Shown here one piece after another: positions 33,416 to 44,932 of a stretch of DNA of 64,000 nucleotides. Each line of letters starts with the position of its first letter. Position 1 is the first letter of the stretch. The position numbers and the translations under genes are program-made. Under the pieces are notes generated by a model that did not search any database, was not told where the DNA came from, and saw only the letters and a list, made by a program, of their open reading frames with translations. This DNA comes from Eubacterium sp. AF22-8LB (GTDB taxonomy: Bacteria; Bacillota_I; Bacilli_A; Erysipelotrichales; Erysipelotrichaceae), in assembly GCF_003458715.1 (NCBI RefSeq), contig NZ_QRVI01000008.1:22156-86155 (forward strand), in the 5' to 3' direction.

Positions 33416-35110
33416 TTAATCTAACGTAGCTGTATCCATTGCTTGTGACCAGTTATGAATTGGACCTGTCTTCATATTCTTAACACGCTTGTTATATAAA
33501 TTGAAGTTCTGGTTTCCATACAATGCTAAATATGGCAATAAATCATTTTCCTTAATCATAACCTGTTTGTAAAGCTCTGTTGATTTTGCTTCATCTGTTG
33601 TATACATTGCTTCATTCAATAATGAATCCAATTCACTATCTGATAGTCTTGCATAATTATTTACATCGCCTGTTTTCAACATGGAATTTAAATCTGTATT
33701 AGCTACACCAGTAAAACTCATCGCAAGACAACTCATTTCCCATTCGCCTAACGCACTATCATCTGTTGTTTTTGACAATAATGAGTTAAATTCTAGAATT
33801 GTCTGTTTTAAATCGACACCAATATCTTTATAAGTCTTTTCAATCATAGGAATCAAAGTTTCTAATGAACTAGAACCTTCCGCAATCATGAAGCGAACAC
33901 TTAATTTTTGTCCATCTTTATAGCGATAGCCATCATCTGCCATTTTCCATCCAGCTTCATCTAAGATTTGATTTGCCTTATCTTCATTAAATTCATAAGT
34001 TTCAAGGCCATCCAAAGCCTCTTCGCCACGAATATAAGTTCCTAAATCTGCACTTGCTGGGTTTGCAAATACAGCTGGTACAAAGGCAAGTTTTTCTTTT
34101 TTTGCTTCTTTACTAGCTTTTTCCCAAGAGAAGAAACTATCGACAAAACCTTGACGATCAATCGCATACGCTAAAGCCTTACGTACCGCAGGATCTGCTG
34201 TAGGACCTTTTGCACAGTTAAAGTATACATAACCCTCTGATGCACGTGGATATGTGTTAAATGTCAAATTATCATCTAAACTGACTTGACCAATCTTAGT
34301 TGGGTCAGCACTCTCAGGTAAATAATCTACATTTCTCTTTTGAAGTTCATTTAACTCAGTAGAAGTACTGCACACCTTGATAATAACCTTATCAATTGAG
34401 TATTCTCCTTTTTTAGCTTTAAAGTTCTCATTTCGAACAAAGCTAGCACCTGTCGCCTTTGAATATTTATTCAATTTATAAGCTCCACTACCAATCGGAT
34501 TAGAAGTATCCTTTTCAATTTTAGATATATGTCCCTTTTTGTATTTATACTGTGTATCCGAACAAATAGCACGAGTACCAAAAGTAGTTACTGCATCAAT
34601 TCTTGGCTGTGTCATATGGAAAACAACCGTATAATCATCTGGTGTCTCAATTCCACTTAATTCTGTGGCATCTCCATCGTGATATTCCTTATAACCTTCA
34701 ATATTTTCGACATCACTCGAAAATCTTCCTGTATAGCTAGGATCCGCCAACACTGTAAATGAATATTTTACATCACTAGATGTAAGCTTAGATCCATCGG
34801 AAAACTTAATACCTTTGTTCAACTTAAAAGTAACCGTTTTTCCATCATCACTAATTGTAGGAAGTTCCTTAGCCAAAACCGGCTGTAATTCTTCATTTTC
34901 ATCATACTGAAGCATCGATTGATAAATCAAATTGATCGCATAAGCATCATATGCACTTTCATAATATAGTGGTGAAAATACACCATTCATCTGTGCATTG
35001 ATTCCAACGGTCAAAACGTTATTCGAATTATCACCTGATGAAGATGAACATCCCACTAAGCTAGCAGCCATCATTGCTGCTAATCCTGTCTTCATAATCT
35101 TATTGTTCAT
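33416..35110 (-). CDS. Oligopeptide-binding lipoprotein (family 5 solute-binding protein)
   Basis: This 564-residue protein of the OppA/DppA type has lipobox SLVGC (Cys21). The family-5 signature region near DYTVVFHMTQPRIDAV and ALAYAIDRQGFVDSFF is clear. It would bind peptides outside the cell for an ABC importer. No permease or ATPase genes adjoin it, so it is an orphan that presumably uses a transporter encoded elsewhere. The neighbouring PepF gene suits peptide use. Confidence 0.9.
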   Translation of the reverse strand: MNNKIMKTGLAAMMAASLVGCSSSSGDNSNNVLTVGINAQMNGVFSPLYYESAYDAYAINLIYQSMLQYDENEELQPVLAKELPTISDDGKTVTFKLNKGIKFSDGSKLTSSDVKYSFTVLADPSYTGRFSSDVENIEGYKEYHDGDATELSGIETPDDYTVVFHMTQPRIDAVTTFGTRAICSDTQYKYKKGHISKIEKDTSNPIGSGAYKLNKYSKATGASFVRNENFKAKKGEYSIDKVIIKVCSTSTELNELQKRNVDYLPESADPTKIGQVSLDDNLTFNTYPRASEGYVYFNCAKGPTADPAVRKALAYAIDRQGFVDSFFSWEKASKEAKKEKLAFVPAVFANPASADLGTYIRGEEALDGLETYEFNEDKANQILDEAGWKMADDGYRYKDGQKLSVRFMIAEGSSSLETLIPMIEKTYKDIGVDLKQTILEFNSLLSKTTDDSALGEWEMSCLAMSFTGVANTDLNSMLKTGDVNNYARLSDSELDSLLNEAMYTTDEAKSTELYKQVMIKENDLLPYLALYGNQNFNLYNKRVKNMKTGPIHNWSQAMDTATLD

Positions 35111-35187
35111 TCACATCACCCTCTCAATTTAAAAATATGATACATTTCTTTCATTTTCTTTGCAAGCTATTTTCATTTAAATTTCAT

Positions 35188-36966
35188 TTATTTACAATTA
35201 ATCAATTCATCAAATTCATCCACAAGCTGATCAAACTGACAAATCGCATCATGAATTGGTTGTGGACTTGTCATATCGACCCCTGCCATTTTTAATAAAT
35301 CAATTGGAGACTTCGAACATCCACCCTTTAAGAAATTCAAATAGTTTTCAATATCCTCTTGATTGCCTTTTAATAGCTTTTGCGAAATGGCCATGGAAGC
35401 ACAGAAACTTGTCGCATATTGATACAAATAAAAATTCATATATAGATGTGGAATTTTTGCCCACTCTAAATCAATAGGAGCGTCCACAATCACATCTTCA
35501 CCATAATAGAACGCATTTAAATCATGATTGATCTTATTCAACAACTCCGCACTCAATGTATTGTTTTTAGCTACTTCCTCATTAATCAACATTTCAAATT
35601 CTGCAAGCATAGCCTGACGATACATCGTTCCACGATATTGTTCCAACAAATAATTAATCAAATACGCACGCTCTTTCTTATCTGTTGTTCTTTCCAATAA
35701 ATAATGCATCAATAAGGCTTCATTACATGTACTTGCGACTTCAGCCACAAAGATCTTATAATCACTATCAATAAAAGGCTGATGTTTAAAGGACATATAC
35801 GAATGCATCGCATGCCCCATTTCATGTGCTAGAGTAAACTCGCTTCTTAATGTATCCGTATGATTCAACAATACAAAAGGATGACATGGCACACCACAAG
35901 AATAAGCACCTGAGCGTTTTCCTTCATTTTCATATACATCGATCCATCGTGAATTTAAACCCTTTTCATAAGCCTCTACGTACTCTTTTCCCAATAAAGA
36001 AACAGATGCGAGTGCTTCTTGTTTTGCTGTTTCAAAAGTAATTTTCTTATCAAATTCTTTAACTAAAGGAACATATAAATCATACATATTCAATTTATCT
36101 TTATTTAAAGCTTTTTTTCGCACATTCATATATTTATGCAAAGGCGCAATATCCTTATGTACCTGTGCAATCAAATTTTTATAAACACTTGAGGGAACAC
36201 CATTTTTATTTGTACTAGCCTCTAACGCATTTGAATAACCTCTTAAATCCGATTGATATTTCAACATCTTACATTGTGAATTCAATAAAGAAGCCATTGT
36301 ATTTTGAACTTTTCCATAAGCTGCATACATATTTTCAAAAGCCGACTTTCTTAATGTCTCATCAGCACTTTCTAAATAATCCACATAGCTTCCTGTTGTC
36401 AATGGTAGAACATTGCCTTTTGCATCGATAACATCTTCAAATTTTGTATCCACATCATTTAAAATATAAAATGCTCTTTCACTACTAGAAAAAATATCCT
36501 GACACCCAGCTAACAACTCTTCTTTTTCCATAGACAAGGTATATGGCTTTAATCGATAAATATCTTGAATAAATCGTTTATATCTCTTTAACCCAGGTTC
36601 CTTTTCAAAGTATGTTTCTACATCAGACAATTTTAAAAGCTCGACTTCAAAAAAAGCTTGCTGAGAATGAATCTCTGTAACAACTATGTTTGCCTTTCCT
36701 TTTAAATCCTGATAAAAAGCGTTTGAACCATCCTGATCACTTAATAAAGATGTATAACAATCCAGTGTATATAGCCTTTCACTTAATTCTTCATACTTTT
36801 TTAAATAAGCATATAAGCTTGATGCATCCTTCAAATGATCCTTATACTTTAATAGTTCCTTCGACTGTTTCTTTGCGTTCTCTAATTCTTCATAAAATAC
36901 ATCTAGGTTTGGATATATGTCTTCTATTTTCCATGTATTTTCAATTAATTGTTCATTTCTTTTCAT
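35188..36966 (-). CDS. pepF: Oligoendopeptidase F
   Basis: This cytoplasmic zinc peptidase of family M3 has about 592 residues. The HEMGHAMHS motif gives the two zinc His and the catalytic Glu, and a downstream Glu (EVAST) completes the site. It cuts peptides of roughly 7-17 residues. The ATG at 36966 follows AGAGGTG; the upstream GTG two codons earlier is less well spaced. It lies 77 bp after the peptide-binding lipoprotein region and 5' to it, on the same strand. Confidence 0.95.
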   Translation of the reverse strand: MKRNEQLIENTWKIEDIYPNLDVFYEELENAKKQSKELLKYKDHLKDASSLYAYLKKYEELSERLYTLDCYTSLLSDQDGSNAFYQDLKGKANIVVTEIHSQQAFFEVELLKLSDVETYFEKEPGLKRYKRFIQDIYRLKPYTLSMEKEELLAGCQDIFSSSERAFYILNDVDTKFEDVIDAKGNVLPLTTGSYVDYLESADETLRKSAFENMYAAYGKVQNTMASLLNSQCKMLKYQSDLRGYSNALEASTNKNGVPSSVYKNLIAQVHKDIAPLHKYMNVRKKALNKDKLNMYDLYVPLVKEFDKKITFETAKQEALASVSLLGKEYVEAYEKGLNSRWIDVYENEGKRSGAYSCGVPCHPFVLLNHTDTLRSEFTLAHEMGHAMHSYMSFKHQPFIDSDYKIFVAEVASTCNEALLMHYLLERTTDKKERAYLINYLLEQYRGTMYRQAMLAEFEMLINEEVAKNNTLSAELLNKINHDLNAFYYGEDVIVDAPIDLEWAKIPHLYMNFYLYQYATSFCASMAISQKLLKGNQEDIENYLNFLKGGCSKSPIDLLKMAGVDMTSPQPIHDAICQFDQLVDEFDELINCK

Positions 36967-37023
36967 ATACACACCTCTTTTTTTACATTTAGTGTAATCT
37001 CTTACATTTAAAAAGTCAAAAAA

Positions 37024-37044
37024 AGAAAAGAATAAATCTTTTCT
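37024..37044 (-). terminator. Terminator of the pcp operon
   Basis: AGAAAAGA and TCTTTTCT pair around 5 nt. TTTTTTT follows on the minus strand. Confidence 0.65.
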
Positions 37045-37045
37045 C

Positions 37046-37693
37046 TTAATGCGTTTCTCCAGAAACCACTTTAATATCTGTATCGCTCTCTAATATAGCT
37101 TCTACAGATAATTCAATGGCTTTGGCAATATCTTTCAAATTCATACCAGGAGTTCCTGCTGGTTGGTTTACGGTTTGTTCTGTCGCAAAAGGCACATGCA
37201 TAAAGCCGCCTTTTACACCTTTAAACTCTGTATGACAATAATGTAAAACTGAATACATCACATCATTACATACGTAAGTACCAGCTGTATAGCTTACACT
37301 TGCAGGAATTCCATTTTCCTTCATCTTTTCTACCATTCTAAATACCGGAAGCATCGTAAAATATGCTTCTGGACCCTTCTCTACAACACTTGTTTGTAGG
37401 GGTTGATTACCTTCGTTATCGGCAATTCTAGCATTTCTAAAATTAATCCCTACCCATTCTGGTGTAACTTGGCTTCTTCCTCCAGCTTGGCCAATACATA
37501 ATACATAATCTGGTTTAGACGATTGAATTTCTTCATATACGGCATCCGGTCCTTTTTGAAATACAGTTGGAATTTCTTTTTTGATAATCTTTGCCCCCGC
37601 AATTTCATCAGGCAATAATTTAACAGCTTCATAAGCTGGATTGATAGTTTCTCCTCCAAATGGATCAAATCCTGTAATTAACACTTTTTTCAT
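37046..37693 (-). CDS. pcp: Pyrrolidone-carboxylate peptidase
   Basis: This 215-residue C15 cysteine peptidase removes N-terminal pyroglutamate. The start VLITGFDPFGGETINPA is diagnostic. The Glu near residue 80 region, catalytic Cys in TAGTYVCNDVMY and His in GFMHVPF complete the triad. It is the last gene after DUF969 and DUF979 membrane genes, a known association. Confidence 0.96.
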   Translation of the reverse strand: MKKVLITGFDPFGGETINPAYEAVKLLPDEIAGAKIIKKEIPTVFQKGPDAVYEEIQSSKPDYVLCIGQAGGRSQVTPEWVGINFRNARIADNEGNQPLQTSVVEKGPEAYFTMLPVFRMVEKMKENGIPASVSYTAGTYVCNDVMYSVLHYCHTEFKGVKGGFMHVPFATEQTVNQPAGTPGMNLKDIAKAIELSVEAILESDTDIKVVSGETH

Positions 37694-37706
37694 AATATTT
37701 CATCTC

Positions 37707-38660
37707 CTATGACATCATAATCATCATAACAATTTGTACCACCAACATAATAACAGCTACAAGCGCTTGTTTTTTAATGACACCATTCTTGTCTTTCATT
37801 TCTAGAATTGCGACTGGCACCATATTAAAGTTAGCCGCCATTGGTGTACATAATGTACCACAATATCCACAAGTTAATGCTAAAGATCCGATTACCACTG
37901 GATCTGCTCCATATTTAAGTACAAAAGGAGCTCCAATACCTACAGTCATAACGGTAATAGCCGCAAAGGCATTTCCCATGATCATAGTAAATACGGCCAT
38001 ACCAATTGCGTAAACAATAATTCCAATTGTAACATTGCCTGCAGGAATAATATTGGATACTAAGCCAGAAATCACATCCCCAACACCGGCTGCAGTAAAT
38101 ACAGCACCTAAAGCAGCAAGTAACATAGGTAGCATACTTAATGGTCCTACAACATCCATCATTCTACGACAATCCTTCAAGAAGATACTTGGTGTATTAT
38201 CTTTTGAATATACACGCAAAATAATGACGGCCACAAAAACACCAACACTCATTCCAACTAGTGGTGAAATCTTTGTGAAGAAAGCTGCAAGTAATGCGAA
38301 TAAACCAATACATACAGCTGGAACAAATACTTTTGAGCCAATCTTTTTATTATTTTGTTCCATCTCTTCAAGCGTAGGTTCAGGCTCATTACCTGGTGAA
38401 ACTTTCTTAAAAATTGGAGGTAAAACCAAGATAATCAATAAGATCCCATCAGCTAAAGCAGGTAACCATTTACCTAATACAAACATAAGCCCTAAATCAA
38501 ACCAGAAAACAAATGAACCAACACTGTTTTTGTTTTCTTTATCTTTTAGATTTTTAAAGGCAACATAAATAGAAATCAATCCAATAATACAATACATGAC
38601 TTCTAAAAGTTTTTCTGAAAGTGTTACATCTACACTCGTATAAAATTGAATTGGATTCAT
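37707..38660 (-). CDS. DUF979 family membrane protein (putative transporter subunit)
   Basis: This 317-residue polytopic protein has about nine membrane segments and the family segments GNAFAAITVMTVGIGAPF and LTCGYCGTLCTPMAANFN. Its start codon overlaps the stop of the DUF969 gene, which suggests translational coupling and a two-part complex. Together with Pcp downstream, a role in uptake of 5-oxoproline or pyroglutamyl peptides is plausible but unproven. Confidence 0.85.
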   Translation of the reverse strand: MNPIQFYTSVDVTLSEKLLEVMYCIIGLISIYVAFKNLKDKENKNSVGSFVFWFDLGLMFVLGKWLPALADGILLIILVLPPIFKKVSPGNEPEPTLEEMEQNNKKIGSKVFVPAVCIGLFALLAAFFTKISPLVGMSVGVFVAVIILRVYSKDNTPSIFLKDCRRMMDVVGPLSMLPMLLAALGAVFTAAGVGDVISGLVSNIIPAGNVTIGIIVYAIGMAVFTMIMGNAFAAITVMTVGIGAPFVLKYGADPVVIGSLALTCGYCGTLCTPMAANFNMVPVAILEMKDKNGVIKKQALVAVIMLVVQIVMMIMMS

Positions 38661-39331
38661 TATTTTGTCTCCTTTCTAGATAATTGTTTATCTTTAAGAT
38701 AGTAATAAACAATCGCAACGGCTACGGCAATAATAGCGACCGGAATCTGCACTTTCATTAAATCGACCAATTCAACATTGTATCCTAAGCCAGCTAGTGT
38801 AGATTGCACTAAGATCATTCCACTTGTTCCTACAAACAAAACTTGTCCGAAGAACCATGCGATATTTTCCATACCACTCGCCATGCCTTTTAAGTTTTCT
38901 TCATACTTTTCACTGATTTTTTTACCATTTTTCTTAGCTGCTGCGATAGCCATAGGCATCACAATAGGACGAACAAACCCAGCAACACCACCAAAGCTTA
39001 CATTAAATGCTGCAAAGACGAGACGGAACACACCATAAATCGCAAGAACAACACCAGCTGATGCATTTTTGAATTTCATCATCAAATTGGCAGCTGCCTG
39101 TTTTAAACCATTTCTTTCCAGAGTTCCCGTAACTACCATAACCATCACAAACACGCACATACTGCGATTGGCGACAAAACTTGATCCAAGTGTTTCCAAG
39201 AAAGTAACTGGATCCATACCTGCAACAAGTGCAGTCACAATAGCGGCAATCATAATAATCAAAATCGAATCCAATTTTAATACAAATCCGATTACGACAA
39301 TTAGAATACCTAACAATTTCAATAATTCCAT
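38660..39331 (-). CDS. DUF969 family membrane protein (putative transporter subunit)
   Basis: This 223-residue protein has about six membrane segments and the family sequences MDPVTFLETLGSSFVANRSM and FGGVAGFVRPIVMPMA. It is the first gene of the DUF969-DUF979-pcp operon. The fold recalls ion-transporter-superfamily halves, so the pair may work as a split secondary carrier. This is inference. Confidence 0.85.
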   Translation of the reverse strand: MELLKLLGILIVVIGFVLKLDSILIIMIAAIVTALVAGMDPVTFLETLGSSFVANRSMCVFVMVMVVTGTLERNGLKQAAANLMMKFKNASAGVVLAIYGVFRLVFAAFNVSFGGVAGFVRPIVMPMAIAAAKKNGKKISEKYEENLKGMASGMENIAWFFGQVLFVGTSGMILVQSTLAGLGYNVELVDLMKVQIPVAIIAVAVAIVYYYLKDKQLSRKETK

Positions 39332-39411
39332 AATCTTTCATTCTCTCTTTCATATTTCTTACAGAAATTTACATTTGGAATTATATCATATCCTTTCAAA
39401 AAAACCAAAAA

Positions 39412-39432
39412 AAATGGATCAACGATCCATTT
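39412..39432 (-). terminator. Terminator after the M19 dipeptidase gene
   Basis: AAATGGATC and GATCCATTT form a 9-bp stem. A T run follows on the minus strand. Confidence 0.85.
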
Positions 39433-40423
39433 ATAAAACTTCTTTGTATACTCTTAATACATTCTTATAGAAGATTTTTTCTACTTCTTCTTGTGTAAGC
39501 CCTGCCTTATATAATGCTTCTTCTAATCGATTCATCATAGATGCATCTTCAATTTCTAAAGGACATGAAATACCATCGAAGTCAGTACCTAATCCAATGA
39601 CATCAATTCCTGCTAAGTCTTTGATGTAAAGAATATGTTTCACCATATCTTCTACACAACTCTTATGATCATCACGATCAGCTAAGAAACTGCCACAGAA
39701 ATTAAGTCCCATAACGCCGCCACGCTTAGCCAATTGAAGAATCATATCGTCGCTCATATTACGTGCTACATTACATACACTTCTTGCGTTTGAATGAGAT
39801 GCGACAAATGGTTTTGTCGTATATTTCAATACATCATAAAAACCAGCATCATTTAAGTGAGAAACATCCACAATCATACCTAGTCTTTCCATTTCTTTTA
39901 CAAATGAAATTCCAAACTCTGTCAATCCTCTTTCTGTATCGACACTACGCTTATAGTTTGGATGATTTCCATTCATATCTTTCATTGAAAGATTTGGAAA
40001 TCCAATTCCATTCTCATAGTTCCATGTTAAGGCAATCATTCTGACTCCCATACGATAATAATTTCTTAACATAGCCAAATCATTGAAGCATACACCACCA
40101 TCTTCAAGTGTTAATAAACTAGACAATTTCCCTTCTTTATCATTCTTTTCAATATCACTAAATTGATATACTGGTGCAATATAATCTACATACTTGTCCA
40201 TTTGTGTACAATATTCATCATATAAACGCATTGTCTGTTGCTCAGGAATAGCTAGTTCTTTTTGATCTGTAAACAACGCAAAATTCTGTAATAAATAATT
40301 ACCCTTTTTTAATTTTTCCAAATCAATTGATAAATCATTTGAATACAAACTTGCTTCTTTTCCTTTTAAATCACGACTCAATAATTCTAGAATCGTATCA
40401 CAATGCATATCGACTACTCTCAT
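39431..40423 (-). CDS. Membrane-dipeptidase-like metallopeptidase (family M19)
   Basis: This 330-residue (beta/alpha)8 metal-dependent dipeptidase starts MRVVDMHCDTI, whose His and Asp bind the binuclear zinc site. The bridging Glu (LTLEDGGVC), His in DVSHLND, His in ASHSNAR and Asp in GLGTDFDG are all visible. The ATG at 40423 follows AAAGGAG two bases after the previous gene. It probably cleaves L-dipeptides or L,D-dipeptides from peptide or wall turnover. Confidence 0.92.
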   Translation of the reverse strand: MRVVDMHCDTILELLSRDLKGKEASLYSNDLSIDLEKLKKGNYLLQNFALFTDQKELAIPEQQTMRLYDEYCTQMDKYVDYIAPVYQFSDIEKNDKEGKLSSLLTLEDGGVCFNDLAMLRNYYRMGVRMIALTWNYENGIGFPNLSMKDMNGNHPNYKRSVDTERGLTEFGISFVKEMERLGMIVDVSHLNDAGFYDVLKYTTKPFVASHSNARSVCNVARNMSDDMILQLAKRGGVMGLNFCGSFLADRDDHKSCVEDMVKHILYIKDLAGIDVIGLGTDFDGISCPLEIEDASMMNRLEEALYKAGLTQEEVEKIFYKNVLRVYKEVL

Positions 40424-40425
40424 TT

Positions 40426-41232
40426 TTATAACTCCTTTAACCATTCTATACAGCCATCTTCATAACATGAAGAAACAATTTTATTTGCGACTTTTTTACA
40501 TGCTTCACAACCATTTTCAAGTGTTACGCCTAAGCCAGATGCTTCTAATACAGGCGCATCGCTTAATCCATCTCCTATGGAACTGACATCTTTCCAAGAG
40601 ATTTCAAGATTCTTCAACAAGCGGTTCACACTATTTAACTTTTCACAATCCTTATGAATAATGTCAATCATCGTATCTGTACTATGCACAACTTTTACAT
40701 TACAATTTAATTCAATAATTGATTTCATTTCATCATAAATTGAATCAATTCGTGATTTTGAATCCGATATAGACACTTTCCACACAGAACCCTTTAAATA
40801 TTTTTCCATGTGATTCGTTAAAACGTAATCCACATCACAATTGTGCATATCCAATTCAAATCCATGAGTCATTTTATTAGCTACAAAATAATCAGGTTGG
40901 CTATACCCAACACCCAAATCATGATTCACTGCATACTCCCATATAAATGAAGCGTCAGCATTTGAAATCGAATATTCAAACAATGTTTCTTTCGTTTTTA
41001 CATTAAAACAATGTGCACCATTACAGCTGATAACATATCCTCCAAACTTTTGCATTTGAATTTGTTTAGACAGCGGATACACACCTTGAAAACAACGAGC
41101 CGAATTTAAAATCACAAGTACGCCCTTTTTTTGTACTTCAATCAAGGCATCTCTTACTATTTCCTTTACATAAATTCCACTACTTGGATTCATCAAAGAA
41201 CCATCTAGATCACATACAATCGCATCAACCAT
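40426..41232 (-). CDS. Cof-type HAD-superfamily hydrolase
   Basis: This 268-residue protein has motif I CDLDGSLM (nucleophile Asp near 8) and motif II NSAR. Motif III/IV is SIGDGLSDAPVLEASG. The cap is of type IIB as in Cof-like sugar-phosphate phosphatases. It is translationally coupled to the M19 dipeptidase gene. Substrate is unknown. Confidence 0.88.
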   Translation of the reverse strand: MVDAIVCDLDGSLMNPSSGIYVKEIVRDALIEVQKKGVLVILNSARCFQGVYPLSKQIQMQKFGGYVISCNGAHCFNVKTKETLFEYSISNADASFIWEYAVNHDLGVGYSQPDYFVANKMTHGFELDMHNCDVDYVLTNHMEKYLKGSVWKVSISDSKSRIDSIYDEMKSIIELNCNVKVVHSTDTMIDIIHKDCEKLNSVNRLLKNLEISWKDVSSIGDGLSDAPVLEASGLGVTLENGCEACKKVANKIVSSCYEDGCIEWLKEL

Positions 41233-41283
41233 ATAGCACTTCCTTCCACTTGTTTAATAGTAATACGAAACATCCAAAAAAAA

Positions 41284-41301
41284 AAGACCCCGAAGGGTCT
41301 T
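41284..41301 (-). terminator. Terminator of eno
   Basis: AAGACCC and GGGTCTT close a UUCG tetraloop on the minus-strand RNA, followed by a run of about ten U. Confidence 0.9.
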
Positions 41302-41328
41302 ATTTAGCTAAAGTTCTTAGTGAAAATA

Positions 41329-42681
<1,353 letters not shown>

Positions 42682-42719
42682 TTAAGCTAATAAAATAATA
42701 GCACGCAAGCCATCTAAAA

Positions 42720-44885
42720 TCAACGATTATAGGCGTTGAAAACACTTTCAACTTCCTTGTTAGTCTCATCTGTAAACACAAAACGGAAATGCGTTATTCC
42801 ATAAGATTCATATTCTTTTCGATTTTGGATTTCATCTGTAGCAGTCACATCATACAATCGCATATGACAATCTTTATCACCTAGTAAAAATACACGTTTT
42901 CCATCTAATCCTTCTAATTCATAACGATGACTATGACATAAACCACAATTTACTCGTTTTCCATCCTTTAAAGCGGTGTTCACAGGACAATGCTTCATGG
43001 TCATCAAACGTCGTTTCTGATACAAAGTCTTATAAACTGGGGCATTAAAATGATAACGATTTAAAAAAGCCTGCATTAATTCTTCAATCTGATATTTGTC
43101 ACACTCATCACTCAACACGACACTTTCATAGCCCATTTCTAAGATGGCAGCTACTGCATAAGAGTTAGAAACATTCAAAGAATCGACAATCTTTCCATTT
43201 CCTAAATGTGCATTCACAAATCCATCAATGCCAGTGATATTTGACTTATTTAATACATCCTCTTTTTTAACCATTTCACTTACATAGCGTAAAGAAGAAT
43301 CGATTTTTTGATTCACTGAATTTATCTCAAACAAATCAAACGTTGTCTTACTTTCTTTCGGAACATAACTATATTCTTTTTCAACAAACATCTCTTGTTT
43401 TAAGCAAGCCTCTTTCATTTTCTCAAGAGCATCCCTTCGAAGCTGATTCATAATTGAAATTGGAAAATAAATATCATTGCCCAAATGATATTCAATATGA
43501 TCAAAACAAGCCCAGCTATCTTTTGTCTTAGAAAACTGCTTATTCAATGTTTCTTCATCCGTCGCACGCTTTAAAGCATGCACACTATCAATTTCAGTAG
43601 AAACACAAACTCTTGTCGAATCATTATAAACTTCCATTACCATTGGCTGGCCAACCTCTTCACATGTAACAATCGCATGAACCTTACTCTGTCTTCTTGA
43701 AGTACGTATTTTTTCATCAATTGTTTTATTCAATTCAGAATCCATCGTTTTACGGACCTTACTACCTACATGAATACCTACAGGACCTTCAATCATAACC
43801 GTATTATTTTTAGGCATAAAAGATATCAGATTTTGTTTTTTATCATACATAAAATTTACATTGCATCCAAGATTCTCTTGTTCAAAGCGAATCCCGTCAT
43901 TTTGATGCAGATCTTGATACAATTGAATACAAATCTTATTCTTCTTGACCTTTGTTACCTTACCAATCTCGATTCCTTGATGATTGCTTGTTTTACTATT
44001 CATCAATGACTTGCCACAAGCCTTATACATATGTCCTAAAGTATATTCACGATTAAAGGTTACACGTAAATTTTGTTCATCTAACATATTACGATCAAAA
44101 TGGTCTAAGACCTTTTTCACCTGAGAAACACTCTCATAAACATAGGGAGCACTCTTCATTCGTCCTTCAATTTTTAAAGAACAAACACCCATATCAGCCA
44201 ATGTGTTCACTTCATCCATCAATGATAAATCCTTTGGACTTAATAGATATTCACCATCTGTTTCTAGTTTATTTCCATCTTCATACAAACTATACTTCAT
44301 ACGACAAGGCTGAGCACACATACCTCGATTTCCACTTCGACCATAATGTACACTTGAAAAGTAGCATTGTCCCGAATAACAGATACATAAAGCTCCATGT
44401 ACAAAGACTTCCACTTCAATGCCTGTATCTACACATACTTGAATTTCTTCTTTTGTACATTCTCTAGCTAAAACAACACGTTGAACACCCAATTTTTTTA
44501 GTTGTTCAATCTGATGTGGATTGGAAATCGAAAGCTGCGTAGAAGCATGTAAAATCAAATTGGGTAAACGATGATGTAAAAGATGAATAAAACCTAAATC
44601 TTGAATAATCAATGCATCAACACCAAAGGAATGAACCTTTCTAGCCATTTGATAGGCATCTTCTATTTCATCCTCATATAATATGGTATTCATCGTAATA
44701 TATACTTTGACACCACACAAATGACATCTTTCAATGACTTCTTTTGTGGTTTCTAAATTAAAATTATTTGCGAATGCTCTAGCCCCAAAGCTAGGCAATC
44801 CAAAATAAACTGCATCACAGCCTGCAGCTAATGCTGCATTTAATGCTTCCATACTTCCTACAGGTGCTAATATTTCTGGTCTCAT
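42720..44885 (-). CDS. U32 family peptidase / RlhA-like rRNA hydroxylation protein
   Basis: This 721-residue protein has an N-terminal U32 TIM-barrel (MRPEILAPVGSMEALNAALAAG) with the Cys-rich cluster CICYSGQCYFS, SGNRGMCAQPCR typical of the family. A DUF3656-like beta-rich middle and a second U32-like part with CPVNTALKDGKRVNCGLCHSH follow. In E. coli the long form (RlhA) hydroxylates 23S rRNA cytidine using iron-sulfur chemistry and prephenate. Assigning the same activity here is inference. It starts just downstream of the DtxR gene. Confidence 0.88.
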   Translation of the reverse strand: MRPEILAPVGSMEALNAALAAGCDAVYFGLPSFGARAFANNFNLETTKEVIERCHLCGVKVYITMNTILYEDEIEDAYQMARKVHSFGVDALIIQDLGFIHLLHHRLPNLILHASTQLSISNPHQIEQLKKLGVQRVVLARECTKEEIQVCVDTGIEVEVFVHGALCICYSGQCYFSSVHYGRSGNRGMCAQPCRMKYSLYEDGNKLETDGEYLLSPKDLSLMDEVNTLADMGVCSLKIEGRMKSAPYVYESVSQVKKVLDHFDRNMLDEQNLRVTFNREYTLGHMYKACGKSLMNSKTSNHQGIEIGKVTKVKKNKICIQLYQDLHQNDGIRFEQENLGCNVNFMYDKKQNLISFMPKNNTVMIEGPVGIHVGSKVRKTMDSELNKTIDEKIRTSRRQSKVHAIVTCEEVGQPMVMEVYNDSTRVCVSTEIDSVHALKRATDEETLNKQFSKTKDSWACFDHIEYHLGNDIYFPISIMNQLRRDALEKMKEACLKQEMFVEKEYSYVPKESKTTFDLFEINSVNQKIDSSLRYVSEMVKKEDVLNKSNITGIDGFVNAHLGNGKIVDSLNVSNSYAVAAILEMGYESVVLSDECDKYQIEELMQAFLNRYHFNAPVYKTLYQKRRLMTMKHCPVNTALKDGKRVNCGLCHSHRYELEGLDGKRVFLLGDKDCHMRLYDVTATDEIQNRKEYESYGITHFRFVFTDETNKEVESVFNAYNR

Positions 44886-44932
44886 TCTTCATCCCATCCT
44901 TCCATGAAAAAAGCTACAGATACAATCCATAG

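Noticed and set aside
38035..38568. 177-codon plus-strand ORF opposite the DUF979 gene
   Set aside because: No ribosome site, and the composition mirrors the hydrophobic minus-strand gene.
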